Positions 23,661 through 33,625 are shown, counted from the stretch's first letter. The stretch: 64,000 nucleotides of DNA from Mycoplasmopsis pullorum (GCF_001900245.1 NZ_CP017813.1:806001-870000), one strand, 5' to 3'. The notes: a model not told the origin generated them from the sequence alone. Numbers and translations: made by a program.

Positions 23661-24002
23661 TTAAGATCCAATTAATGTGAATCAATAGATAAAAGCTGGC
23701 ACAGCTATTAAACACAAGATTAAACCAATTCCATTAATCAAGAATGATTTTTGAATGTTTTTCGAACTATCTGACGCTAAATTTCTATTTTTAAATGTTT
23801 TAATTAATTTAAAAATAAAGTAACCAGCAAAAATAGTTGCGATGATTGTTAGTGTTAAACTTCCAAAGGTTTGAACAGTTGAACTAACATCTTTAAATAA
23901 ACCATTAAAGTATTCTTTAAATGTCGTCAATCCTCTTTTAATGTTACTTCCTTCATAATCCATTTCAGAAGTATTTGCTAATTTGTGAATTAATGTATCC
24001 AC
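23661..24002 (-). CDS. VirB2-like two-helix protein, first gene of the secretion operon
   Basis: This 113-aa protein starts with GTG, with AGGAGGT ideally placed before it. After a soluble stretch of about 40 residues come two long hydrophobic helices (about 44-64 and 86-107) joined by a basic loop (KTFKNRN), the size and topology of VirB2/TrbC pilin-type subunits. It opens the left-arm operon directly behind the palindrome promoter at 24033-24059. Assignment is by topology and gene order; no specific motif was found. Confidence 0.6.
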
Positions 24003-24032
24003 TACTGACCTCCTATAAATTTATTTTTCTCT

Positions 24033-24059
24033 ATTATACTATTTATGGAAACAATTCCA
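24033..24059 (-). promoter_or_regulatory. Secretion-operon promoter with element palindrome
   Basis: TGGAAACAATTCCA (24046-24059, plus strand) is followed on the minus strand after 7 bases by TATAAT (complement of 24033-24038). This would drive the operon from 24002 down to 13567. It is one of seven clear copies of the palindrome in the window. Confidence 0.75.
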
Positions 24060-24102
24060 TATAAAATTAAAGAGATTTTTGGAATTCGCGACACAAGGGA
24101 AC

Positions 24103-24129
24103 AAAAAAAGCAACCATTATAGTTGCTTT
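24103..24129 (-). terminator. Terminator after the replication-gene cluster
   Basis: On the minus strand, AAAGCAAC and GTTGCTTT pair around a 7-base loop, followed by a run of T. It separates the small ORFs at 24137-24379 from the secretion operon. Confidence 0.75.
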
Positions 24130-24136
24130 CGTATTC

Positions 24137-24196
24137 TTATTTGTTTTTGAAAGAGGTTGAACCTATGATTGCAAATAACTTTTTCTTTTTCGTCAC
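24137..24196 (-). CDS. Possible 19-aa peptide
   Basis: A GTG start with a strong AAAGGAGAT upstream opens a 19-codon frame, MTKKKKLFAIIGSTSFKNK, ending 8 bases before the terminator. It is basic with a short hydrophobic core. The ribosome-binding site is good and it is placed tightly behind the previous ORF, but the length is too short to be sure. Confidence 0.35.
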   Translation of the reverse strand: MTKKKKLFAIIGSTSFKNK

Positions 24197-24199
24197 TTG

Positions 24200-24379
24200 C
24201 TATCTCCTTTCGTTTTTTGATTCAAATTTATTAATTGGTTGAATTTTTTGATAATCGTTAATTTCGTTTTTGTGCTTTGTTGCATCTTCAAAAATGGTTT
24301 GTGGAATACTAACATGTGTTCGACGTAATTTAGTGTAAGTATTCTGTAAATGTTTTAACATCGCAGAGATTTTTCGCAT
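24200..24379 (-). CDS. Small hypothetical protein, 59 aa
   Basis: The frame begins at the ATG adjoining the stop of the prim-pol frame (TAAATG) and reads MRKISAMLKHLQNTYTKL, ending KNERR. It is basic and helical with no known motif. It could be the last cistron of the replication transcript. Its end carries the ribosome-binding site of the 19-aa ORF. Confidence 0.45.
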   Translation of the reverse strand: MRKISAMLKHLQNTYTKLRRTHVSIPQTIFEDATKHKNEINDYQKIQPINKFESKNERR

Positions 24380-25543
24380 TTAAGCACCAAAGAGCAGCGG
24401 TAATTCACTTAAGTCCACGTAAAACACACGTTTACCTTTTTTGGTATGCAAAATGATCTTTTCGAAGAAGTTGCTAATTAGTCACTCCGGTAAATATTGA
24501 TCCTTATAGGTACTTCAAGCTTCTAAATCAACAATCTCTTGTCGAATTGATCCAAATCGTTTTAATTTGATCTTATGTCAAATTTTTCATGGAATTTTGA
24601 GTTTTTGAGAGTCAAAAACTGTGATAGTGTAATATCTTCTTGTCGTTGTTTACCTCGTTTTCTGAATTTTTTGGAATAAATTATGATTCTCTTGATAAAG
24701 GGAATAGAAATTTCCGTGCGGTTTAAAGAGTTTATATGCATATGACGGATAACGACGTTTGGCAATTTGCATTACTTTGTGCTGTGTGTCTAAACTAGCT
24801 AAGTTTAAAATTTGTTGTTGTTTATCCAAATTAAACGACTCAGCAAAGAACCAACGCAAGCAAATGTCATAACCAATGTGAATCCGTTTAGCCAGAATCA
24901 TGTTTAAACGCATTTTAAAGTCGTTATAACTCAATTGTTCTAACTCATAGATACTTTTGTCTCGCGTGTTAATCTTACCTAAATACCGTGTTTCTTGCTG
25001 CGGTGGAGTGTCTTGGAGTTCAATGTTATTGACTTGGTTGTCTCAATTAGGTCCACTATAGTTAATAAAAACTTTTTTGTTGGTACCAAAACAGATTTGT
25101 TTGGTGTTGTTACAAAACGCAAAATCAACGTCAGTAGAAAGCAAATTCGACACTTCAAGCGTGAAATTAAGATATTCGTTTTTGGTGATGCAGCGATTGA
25201 TAAAGAAAATCATTCGATAAGAATGTGTATTGGTTTTTGGATTTGAGGAGAAACTTTCATAAGCGATATCAGGAACGATTTTCTTGTGTTGATGTAACAG
25301 TTTAATTGCATCATTAAAGGCTAAAGTTGAACGATCGATGTCAATAATAATCGTATCAAGTCGATTGGTATTAAATCACACGGTCTTACCACTAGCAAGT
25401 GCTTGAGCAATCTCAACTAAGTCGTTAGACAAGACACTGTTGTTTCACGTTCTTTGAATTGACGCAATTTCTTTAGAGAGTGGTTTTTTATCAAAGCGTC
25501 TTTGATGAATTAGACACATATTAACTAATCTAGTTTGTTGCAT
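24380..25543 (-). pseudogene. Prim-pol (AEP)-like replication protein, interrupted by an in-frame TAA
   Basis: The frame starts at ATG 25543 (AGGATAA upstream). The N-terminal 298 codons contain archaeo-eukaryotic primase-like features: DTIIIDIDRS (the hDhD metal motif) near residue 66, SYRMIFFI, then VDFAFCNNTKQICFGTNK, as in plasmid and phage primase/replication proteins. A TAA at 24650-24652 ends this part after QKTR. The same frame then continues for 89 further codons of sensible protein (FGSIRQEIVDLEAWSTY..., VFYVDLSELPLLFGA) to TAA 24380. A single CAA-to-TAA change would explain it. The 297-aa product may still be made. It starts the minus-strand cluster next to the AT-rich hub. Confidence 0.65.
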
Positions 25544-25560
25544 TTTGAATTTATCCTAAT

Positions 25561-25590
25561 AAAAAACAACCTTATGCTTCTAAGGTTGTT
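25561..25590 (-). terminator. Hairpin terminator/attenuator between the hub gene and the prim-pol gene
   Basis: On the minus strand AACAACCTTA and TAAGGTTGTT form a stem with a 6-base loop, followed by TTTTTTATT. The TAA stop of the upstream frame lies inside the stem. The prim-pol ribosome-binding site follows directly, so any expression of it from upstream must read through. This suggests attenuation. Confidence 0.65.
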
Positions 25591-26060
25591 GCGATATCTT
25601 CAATTTGAAAAGGTATATCAGATAAGATAAAAAAACCTTTAGAAAAACCAAATACAAATGATTTTAAAAAAGCACTCAATAATTTCGGTACATTCACGCT
25701 CATTTTTGATACGTCCTTAGTAAAGTCGATCATCCGTAAACACGTCACGATCGCTAACCTTGTTAGTCAATCATTCATGGCATTTACTTGTTCATCAAAA
25801 GTCATCGAACGATTCAAATGACCATAACAAAGGACAAATAAATATGTTTGCGTAGCTATTGTAACTCGTAATTTGTCATTATCTTGAATCATTGAAACTT
25901 TTTCAATAAAAGCATCCAAATCTGATTCAAACCGTGAAATTGAATCCCCAACCGATGGTGCGAGATTTTCATCAGCGAATTATTTACGGACAATTATATG
26001 TTTCTTGTCATAATTCAAGATTCGTTTAAAATTGAGATTCCATATTTTGTTAATTTTCAT
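25572..26060 (-). pseudogene. Hypothetical hub gene interrupted by an in-frame TAA
   Basis: From ATG 26060 the frame reads 26 codons (MKINKIWNLNFKRILNYDKK...) to TAA 25980-25982. It then continues in the same frame for 135 codons of good protein sequence (APSVGDSISRFESDLDAFIE..., two UGA/Trp-type codons) to TAA 25572. No ATG lies just after the TAA; the first is at MIQDNDK. The gene is the first one leftward of the AT-rich hub and has the palindrome promoter. No domain was recognised. It could be an inactivated regulator or replication accessory. Confidence 0.5.
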
Positions 26061-26085
26061 ATTCTCACTTTCTGATCCCCTTTTT

Positions 26086-26123
26086 GTGGTAACCACATCA
26101 TAATTATAATGGAAATATTTCCA
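26086..26123 (-). promoter_or_regulatory. Leftward hub promoter with two palindromes
   Basis: TGGAAATATTTCCA (26110-26123) adjoins a minus-strand TATAAT (complement of 26103-26108) with one base between. A second perfect palindrome, GTGGTTACCAC (26086-26096), covers the expected transcription start. It lies about 26 bases before the ATG at 26060. Confidence 0.75.
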
Positions 26124-27323
26124 GACCAAAATAAAAAACGCTTTTTTTCTATTATTTTTTCGATGTGGAAACGATATCAGCAATCTAATTGTACACCAGA
26201 TTTTAAAACATTGTGAAAATATTTTCATTTTTTTCGAAATCGTCATTTGAGAGATTTGCGACCGCTAATTATGGTTTTGAATTATCAATTCTAATGATTG
26301 TGTTAATTAATACGACGATAAGACTAATGTTAATTAAGATTCTATTTTAGATGAGATATATTAACAATTATTCTACTTTAGACTTTTAATAAGAAATATC
26401 TATTTTTTCCTATTAATCAATTCTAAGGAGGGGGGTTACCCCCTTAGGACTTTTATATTTAATTTTCTTACTTATTTAATATTTCCTTGTCTTTTTAGAA
26501 TAATCTTTAAGACAATAGAATTCTAACTAGCTTTAATTAGAAGTATTAGATGAGAATATTTATTAATATTACTAATATGAAACATTAATAATTATTTAGA
26601 AATACATTAATAAATCTTTTAATAGAATATTTTTTAATATATATTCTTTATTAGATCTTTAGATATATATTAAGAAGATAGATATCTTAATTAGATATAT
26701 GTAATATATTAATAACAATAATTTGAAATTAATAGTTTTATCAAATCATTATTATTTTTATAATTAATTTATATATTTTAAATAAATTTACTAAAGTCTC
26801 TATGTTATAGAGATATTAGTGAATTTTATTTTTTAAGAATATAAATTAATTAAACATTTTTTAAATAAATGATAATGACTTAATAGCTTAATTATTTTTT
26901 GGTTATGCAGCAACAACAATAAGATCTTTGAGTGGTAATAGATGTTATATTAGGACGATAGATAAACGACAAAGAATAACAATTCTAAATCATATTGAAA
27001 CGTCAAAACATGAACAAAATAAGGTATTTGTAAGAGATATTTAAAGGAATAAATATTTGTATAGTGAGCGACAAATAAATAAGATTTCGTCTTAATAATT
27101 TATAGATTTAAGAACTTTAAAATTGATTTTTATTTCTATAAATTAGAGATATTCAAAACTTTAAAACTTGTAATTAGTACGGTACATTAACCGACATTAG
27201 TACGACAAATAATAGTTCGTATATATAGAAATAATTAAAACCAAAAATAAAAAAATGAACCATTTAAAAATGATTCATATTAAATTTCATTTACTCATAT
27301 TTATTATTAATTTTTCTAATTTA
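26124..27323. other. AT-rich non-coding hub between divergent arms; candidate origin
   Basis: Roughly 1.2 kb with no supportable gene, made of long A/T stretches with many TTAGAT/ATATATTA motifs. The only GC-rich spot is a hairpin at 26423-26447 (CTAAGG...GGGGG-TTA-CCCCC...). A TCTCTA...TAGAGA inverted repeat lies at 26795-26814. A half-copy of the promoter palindrome (TGGAAACGAT, 26165) sits near the left edge. All genes to the left are on the minus strand and all to the right are on the plus strand. The prim-pol gene is adjacent. This layout fits a replication origin or transfer origin, which I infer. Confidence 0.45.
26423..26447. other. GC-rich hairpin in the AT-rich hub
   Basis: CTAAGGAGGGGGG-TTA-CCCCCTTAG can fold into a stem of about nine pairs with one bulged A. 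It stands alone in more than 1 kb of nearly pure A+T. It has a poly-T-poor flank, so it is not a typical terminator. Confidence 0.55.
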
Positions 27324-27344
27324 TGGAAATAATTTCATTATAAT
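27324..27344 (+). promoter_or_regulatory. Element palindrome promoter, rightward hub
   Basis: TGGAAATAATTTCA (27324-27337, one mismatch from the palindrome) adjoins TATAAT at 27339-27344. It would drive the short relic ORF and the methyltransferase at 27481. Confidence 0.75.
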
Positions 27345-27400
27345 ATTAATAACGCCAAAATTCCAAAAACGCTTTACAAAATTGAATAAAAAGGAAGTAA

Positions 27401-27478
27401 ATGAGAAAAAATAAAAGATATAAATTTATTTTAAGTTTTTATATTGCTCGCACTAAAATTAAAAGAAAGAAAAATTAA
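27401..27478 (+). pseudogene. Truncated copy of the start of the surface-protein gene at 33704
   Basis: A 25-codon frame begins MRKNKRYKFI with the same GGAAGTAA leader as the gene at 33704. The first 29 coding bases are identical, then the two diverge. The stop is TAA at 27476, and the methyltransferase GTG starts 2 bases later. It looks like a duplicated promoter-and-start cassette, now perhaps serving as a translated leader. Confidence 0.5.
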
Positions 27479-27480
27479 TC

Positions 27481-28308
27481 GTGACTCAAGAAATAAAACC
27501 GATCAAAATATTAAATGAGCAAAAATGAAAAATCTATAATGATGATGCGTTTAAAATCATCAAAGAATTTCAAGAACAAAAAATGATGGTTGATCACATA
27601 ATAACAGATCCACCTTACAATATTTCAAAAGAAAATAATTTTAAGACGTTAAAATCAGCAAAACGTCAAGGAATTCATTTTGGAGAATGAGATGAAAATT
27701 TTGATTTATTTGGTTGAATCAAAGATTATGTACCGCTTTTAAAATCAGATGGAAGTATCATAATTTTTTGTTCATATCTCTATATTAGATACTTAATTGA
27801 TGAATTAACAAAGAATAATATTACGGTTAAAGACATTTTGGTGTGAAAAAAGAGAAACCCTATGCCGCGAAATGTAAATCCTAGATATGTTCAAGATAAA
27901 GAATTCGCAATCTGAGGAGTTAAAAAAGGTGCTAAATGAGTGTTTAACAAACCAAATGACGATTTAGGAAATTATGCAAATGCAATTATTTATATTCAGC
28001 CTGAATTCTTAAAGGATCATTTCTTGGCTAGTACTAGCCTAGAAACTAGTCTAGAAATTGGAAAAGAAAAAACTATCCATCCAACTCAAAAAAGTTTGTC
28101 CTTATTAAAGGAAATTATTAAGATTCATACTAATGAGAACGACATAATTCTTGATCCGTTTATGGGATCAGGGACTACCGGAGTAACCGCTTTAGGGTTA
28201 AGTCGAAAATTTATCGGAATTGAAAAAGATAAAGCCTATTTTGAGATCGCAAAAGAGAGAATTGAGCATCAAAGTGAGAAAATATTTGAAAAGGAATTAA
28301 CTTTTTAA
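27481..28308 (+). CDS. DNA adenine/cytosine-N4 methyltransferase (beta-type)
   Basis: This 275-aa methyltransferase transfers methyl from S-adenosylmethionine to exocyclic amines in DNA. The catalytic motif DPPYNIS is near residue 42, and the cofactor motif [10 protein letters not shown] near residue 222 is preceded by HPTQKS. The order catalytic-then-cofactor is typical of beta-class enzymes. Six UGA codons are Trp. The GTG start follows the relic ORF by 2 bases. No restriction enzyme is adjacent, so it may be an orphan (solitary) enzyme, perhaps protecting the element. It ends at a terminator. Confidence 0.88.
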
Positions 28309-28345
28309 GTTCTAAAACATATATTTTTCCAAAATATGACAAAAT

Positions 28346-28377
28346 AAAATACGAGACCAATGTGTTTCGTATTTTTT
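28346..28377 (+). terminator. Terminator after the first methyltransferase gene
   Basis: AAAATACGA and TCGTATTTT pair around a 12-base loop, followed by T residues. Confidence 0.7.
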
Positions 28378-28558
28378 AATTTACTTCATTTATGTAATAA
28401 ATTTAAAATAAATCGACTTATTTTTTAAAAATCACTACATTAATGTAATAAATTTAAAAAAAATTAGTTGTTTTTCATTAAAAATTCATCCCCAATCTGA
28501 TTTTAAATCTCTTTTTAATGATTATTTTTAGTTATGTATCTATAATTTTTGTTAAATA
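28378..28558. repeat. Intergenic stretch with a 17-base direct repeat
   Basis: The sequence ATGTAATAAATTTAAAA occurs at 28392-28408 and again at 28443-28459. Nothing else is recognisable in this AT-rich gap before the next palindrome promoter. Confidence 0.55.
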
Positions 28559-28579
28559 TGGAAATAATTCCATTATAAT
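28559..28579 (+). promoter_or_regulatory. Element palindrome promoter of the coiled-coil surface gene
   Basis: The perfect palindrome TGGAAATAATTCCA (28559-28572) is followed after one base by TATAAT (28574-28579). The leader to the ATG at 28748 is about 160 bases and contains a large hairpin. Confidence 0.8.
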
Positions 28580-28622
28580 ATAAGCGACAATAAAAAACGA
28601 AAATAACAAAAGAAATTAAATA

Positions 28623-28671
28623 TAAACTAGGACTCGAAATATGGACATTCAATGTTTTGAGTCCTAGTTTA
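28623..28671 (+). promoter_or_regulatory. 13-bp leader hairpin
   Basis: TAAACTAGGACTC (28623-28635) and GAGTCCTAGTTTA (28659-28671) are perfectly complementary around a 23-base loop. It lies between the promoter and the gene at 28748 and is not followed by a T run. An mRNA-stability or protein-binding element is more likely than a terminator. Confidence 0.65.
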
Positions 28672-28747
28672 ATAAGAAAAAAATAATTGATTTTCTTTTA
28701 TATGAATTTATAAAAGAAAGATAAAAAAAGATCAAAGGAGAAAATAG

Positions 28748-31700
28748 ATGAAAAATAAATCTCAAAATGATGAATTACAAACCAAAGAAAAGAAAAAACG
28801 CAGCAAAATCCCGCTCGCAATCTTTGGTACCGCAGTTGTAGTAGCTGGAATTGTAATCCCACCATTATTAGTTAAAAATTGTCAAGCGAAAAAGACAATT
28901 TCACTTAATAACATTACTATTAATCAATTAAGCACTGAAGCAAAAAATCTGAAAATCACCATTAATGGTCTTGAGAATGAATTAGAATCAAAACAAGCAA
29001 AAATTGATGCTTTAAATGATGAATTAGATAAAGCAAAAAAATTAATTAATTCACATCGTAATAAATTATATGAATTAACCGGAAGCGAAAGTGAAACATA
29101 TGATTTAGGAGTTGACGGAGAAAAAGCTCTTAGTGGAAGCTTAATTTACATTCTACGTCAAAAAATTCAAGACCGCGACAATACAATTAATGATAAAGAC
29201 AGCGAGATTGAACAATTTAAAGCTCAATTAGCAGATGCTTTAGGTCAAATCTCAAGTCTGAAAGATGAAATTACGAATAAAAATGCTGAAATTGAGAACT
29301 TAAATGAACAACTTAAAGCAGCTAATTCTGATATTGAGCGAATTAAGATGTTATTAGAAGAATCAAATAGCGAAAACTCAAAATTAAGACAACAAATTAA
29401 GGATTTAATCGCTGAGACACAAAAACAAAAAGAAGCATTAGAATTCAAAATCGCACAAATTGAGGGTGATAATGCAACCAAACAAAGAATTATCGATGAA
29501 CAAAAACAAGAATTGAGTAATCTAAATGATAAAATTGCTCAATTAGAAGCATTAATTGAACAACAAAAAGAAACAATTAATCAAAATAATCAAACAATCG
29601 CAACCTTAATCGCAGACAAAGAAGCAAATAAAAATGCTTTATTAGATAGTATTGTGTCATATCGTCAAAGCTTAAAAGATTTAATTGCTAAAGTTAATGA
29701 AACTAAAAACGTTTTAATTGATTCAGTTGATGAAAATCTTGGTACTCATATCTCGGAAGCGAAAAATAATGCTGCTGCTGACGATCAAGCAAAATACGAT
29801 GAAATTCTAAAATCTCTTTTTAGTAAAGAGAATATGAAAGAATTGATTAAAAATGGAACAACCAAACTCAATTTAATCAAAAAATACAATGATGAAATTA
29901 GCGATGATGAATTAACAAATATTACAATTAACTCAAAATGGGATATCTCCAATTTTACTGATGATGAATTAGCTCAATGATATTCTAAATACTTAGATCT
30001 TTCTGATGATGATTTCAAAACATCATTAATTGAAAATGGAACCGTCAAAAAAGATGAATATGATAAATTCTTATCACTTTTTGAGTCATTAAAGGACAAA
30101 GCAAATCACAATTTAGATGTTTTAAATCAAGCAAAAACTCAAAATTTGGTTGCTTTAGCAAATTCATATACTAATTTAGAGACTTTATTAGAAACATTAT
30201 CTACTAAATATCATGAATTAGTTGGAGAAACACCGCTTGAGAGTGAATTAAAACCTGATGAAAAAAATGCTATTGGTGGAATTGTTAAAGAATTACGTGA
30301 TCAAATTAAGAATCTTAAATTATCACTAGCTAGTGCTGAATCTAAATTATTAGCTCTTTATGGTAATACCGAGCATGATTTTGATTTAGGAAATGACGGA
30401 GAAAACGCTGCTAATGGTAGTTATATTAAAGTTCTTTATGATAAATTAAAATACAAAGAACAACAATTTGCAGCAAAACGGATTGAATTAAATAAAGTAG
30501 CACGCGAATTAGAAGAAAAGAAAGATGAATTAGCAGAAAAAGATGATGAAATTCGCACCTTAAAAGAACAAGCAACACAACTAAACCAACAAATTTCAAA
30601 TCTCAATTCACAAATTCAAAGCAAAAATCAAGAAATTAGCTCTAAATCACAAGAAATTTCACACTTAAATGATCAGATTAGCGAAAAAGATGCTGAAATT
30701 GAGAGATTACGAGAAGAAAATGAGCGTTACAGAATTGATACTACAGGAAATTCACAAGAATTAGAAAGATTAAGAGCGGAAAACCGTCAAAAACAAGCAC
30801 GAATTGAAGAATTAGAAAGAGAAAATTCACGTTTACAGAGTTCAATTTCATCACTTACTAGAGAAAGAGACCGAGCTTTAAATGACGTAACCTACTGAAG
30901 AGACAGATACTATCAAGTTAATCCAAATCCAAGTGGTAGCTCAGATGAAGAACTAAAAAAAGTAAAAGCTAGATTAATTGAATTAACCGGTGTAGATAAT
31001 CCAGATTATGATTTAGGTACTGATGGAGCTGATGCTAAAGCTGGTAGTTATATTTATAACTTAAACGCGAAAATTCAACAATTGACTAGAGATAGAGATG
31101 ACTATAAATCTAAATACGAAATAGCAGAGCAAAATTTCCAAGACTTAAAACGACTTCAAGGGTCGATGTGAAATCATAAAGTCATTTTTGGTACCGAAAC
31201 AGAATCTCATAAATCAAGGGAAATTGCTAGAGCGGAGACAATAATAGGTACAGGGGATAATATGTCTGGAAAAGATGTAGATCGCTTAGACTCTGAATGA
31301 GCATTAACAAAACGAGCTAATTGAGGTAATATCGATGAAGTAGATAAATATAAATATTTCTATAATTTTAATAGTCAAGCAAAAAGCAAATTTACCATTA
31401 ACTTTAATAGTTTTGATGAAATAAAAAATTACAGACTTAGAATTGGTAACGATTTTAAAACAATTCAAGAATGAACACAGACATCAAGGGTTGCTCTTTA
31501 TGATAATTCTTATTTTGCATATTTTACAGTAGGTCAAAAAATTAGAGATTATAGTGTAATTCGTACGGAAAAGAAAACTGAATACGTTACCAATGGGTAT
31601 AATTATGGTTATAATAAAGTAGAAAAAGATGTGGTTGCTTATCGAGACGATGTACACGGATTTCAAATGAGCAAGAGATCTGTTCAATATTCAAAAAATA

Positions 31701-31951
31701 TCAATATAGAATATTCTAAAACACCTACTTCTATTACTTTTACAATAACAGAAACTATCGGAGTAGGTCCGCTAAGCGATGGAAAAAATAACGAAATAAG
31801 AAAATATATAGCGTTTCTCGACAAAGAAAATAAATCAGGTTTTAACAATTTTACTAGCACTTACAATAATGAACTAGTTTTATTCGATTCCATTTTATTA
31901 CCAGAACAATTTATGAAACCTATTAAAGAAATTATATTAGTTCGACCATAA
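28748..31951 (+). CDS. Giant coiled-coil surface protein with repeated YDLGxDG modules
   Basis: This 1067-aa protein follows AAAGGAG. A charged start leads into one hydrophobic segment (about residues 21-40) ending VKNC, a possible but atypical lipobox. Residues 55-330 and 540-720 are heptad-rich coiled coil (Leu, Ile, Asn, Glu, Gln). A motif of about 35 residues, T/Y-G-...-Y/F-D-L-G-x-D-G-x-x-A-x-x-G-S-x-I-x-x-L, recurs near residues 107, 535 and 742, with a weaker copy near 490. Each copy heads a coiled-coil run. The last 280 residues look globular and beta-rich (many Tyr, Thr, Ile). I infer an extended surface fibre with a C-terminal head, perhaps for adhesion or mating contact. It likely shares a transcript with the next lipoprotein gene. 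Confidence 0.85.
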
Positions 31952-32000
31952 AAAATAATATAATTAAAATATATTATCAATATATTTTAAAGGTAAAAAA

Positions 32001-33512
32001 ATGAAAAAGTTTAAATTGTTGTCTTATGTACTTTTCTTATCTACTAGTATTCCATTAATTAGCACTAGTTGCTTTAACACTACTACAGTAAAAAAGAAAA
32101 AAGATATAAAAGATACAAAAAAAGATTATTTGATAAATGAAATTAAAATTGAATATGAAAAATCTATTAAAAAAATTCAAAATGAGTTTTTAGAATTATC
32201 AAGTCCAGTTGATTATCTAAATAGTTTAGAAGAAAAATATACAAAAACATTTCATGAAAAAGTCCAAACATTTTATGATGAAAATTATTCTAAAATTGTA
32301 AATTCTGATTTAAAAAAATTCTATACAGAATGAAAAGATGAATTATTAAAAATTAATAACTATTTTCAAATTTCTCATGACAAAGAAAATTGATTTTTAG
32401 AAAAATTTGTTTATAACCTTTTGAAATATAACAATATGATTTTCAGTTCTGATAGATTTAATGATTTTGAAAAGTATTTTTTTGATGATCTACAACAAAT
32501 TGATGAATTAACAAAATTAGACGTTTTAGAAAAATTAAAAAAATTCAATTCTTTAGATGTATCTAATTTAGATTGAAGTGGTAAATGAGATTTAATCAAA
32601 AAAGAATACAATTCATTTTTTGAAAAATCTTATATGAGAAATAAAGATACTTATTTTGATAAAAAAATTAATGAAATCATTGATGAGTTAAACAAGCATT
32701 ATCAATTATTTACTCGAGATGCGTGAATGGTTGTTCCGCAAGCTGAATTAGTAGATACATCGCATTTTTCATACGATAATTTAGATCCTTTTATTGAGAG
32801 AAATGGACGAAATCACATCGATTATATTATTGATTATATTTATGAATTAGCTAATTCTATAAGACCAATTATCGTAAAAAGAAAAAGTGCTTTTGAACAC
32901 ACTAGAAATATGTCTGATGATGAATGAAATTTAATGATGGAAAAAGGTAAGAAATTACTTGATGAATCATTAGAATTAATTAAAAATAGCATCGGGACAA
33001 TAGTTAATAAAAACTGAAATTTAGAGCAAACTACTAAAGCATTAGCAAAATATTTAGTGTATAAAAATGATTACACGACACAAAACAGATGAAATGCTGT
33101 AACATTTGTTTCGCTTAAAAATGATGTAAGTAATTTCCTTTGTCAAGGGTATAGTGCTTATATGTATATCGCATTAAATTTATTAGGATACAAGGACGTC
33201 GGTTTTGAAAGTCAGTATCGCTTTAAAACTAACAAAGAAATTTTTGCTCACATAAATAACACATACAAAATTGATAATAAATTATATGTAATTGACGCAA
33301 CTTTTGCTGATAAATTTAGACAAAATAATGAAATTTACGAAAATAAAGTAATTAAATGAAATACTAAATATTTAAGTGCTTATGAACAAGTAAACGAATG
33401 AATTGATAAATTTGTTTTAGTTCCAATGAATGATTACTTAAATCAAGATCCTAAACAACCACTTTATATTAGTATCACAAGTGATGACTTAAGCGAATTC
33501 AAATTTGAATAA
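32001..33512 (+). CDS. Lipoprotein with transglutaminase-like cysteine-protease fold
   Basis: This 503-aa protein has a lipoprotein signal (MKKFKLLSYVLFLSTSIPLI, then STSC at residues 22-25). After a long Lys/Glu helical region, the C-terminal part has a transglutaminase-like triad pattern: Cys in NFLCQGYSAYMYIALNLLGY, His in AHINNTYKID, Asp in YVIDATFAD. Bacterial proteins of this fold are mostly peptidases or cross-linking enzymes. It lies 49 bases after the coiled-coil gene. A second, broken transglutaminase-like gene lies at 45461-47547. It is surface-exposed by inference. Confidence 0.75.
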
Positions 33513-33536
33513 TTTACACTAATTTAACGATGAAAC

Positions 33537-33570
33537 ACGAATAGATTTTAAAATGATCTATTCGTTTTTT
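33537..33570 (+). terminator. Terminator after the surface-protein pair
   Basis: ACGAATAGAT and ATCTATTCGT form a 10-base stem with a 9-base loop, followed by TTTTTT. Confidence 0.85.
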
Positions 33571-33625
33571 AATTTCTTTAAAATTTCTTATTTAATTGTA
33601 AAAAAGTCATCGATTTTTATTAATA

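Noticed and set aside
24562-24765. A third reading frame over the interrupted part of the prim-pol gene, which could suggest a frameshift
   Set aside because: After the TAA the original frame itself continues with better protein sequence to 24380, so a nonsense change explains the data with fewer assumptions than a frameshift.
25980-26246. Extended start at 26246 for the hub gene
   Set aside because: The extra codons cover the palindrome promoter and -10 box, so the transcript begins after them.
26261-27320. Possible CRISPR array or tandem repeat in the AT-rich hub
   Set aside because: No regular repeat-spacer spacing is present; similarities are short A/T motifs.
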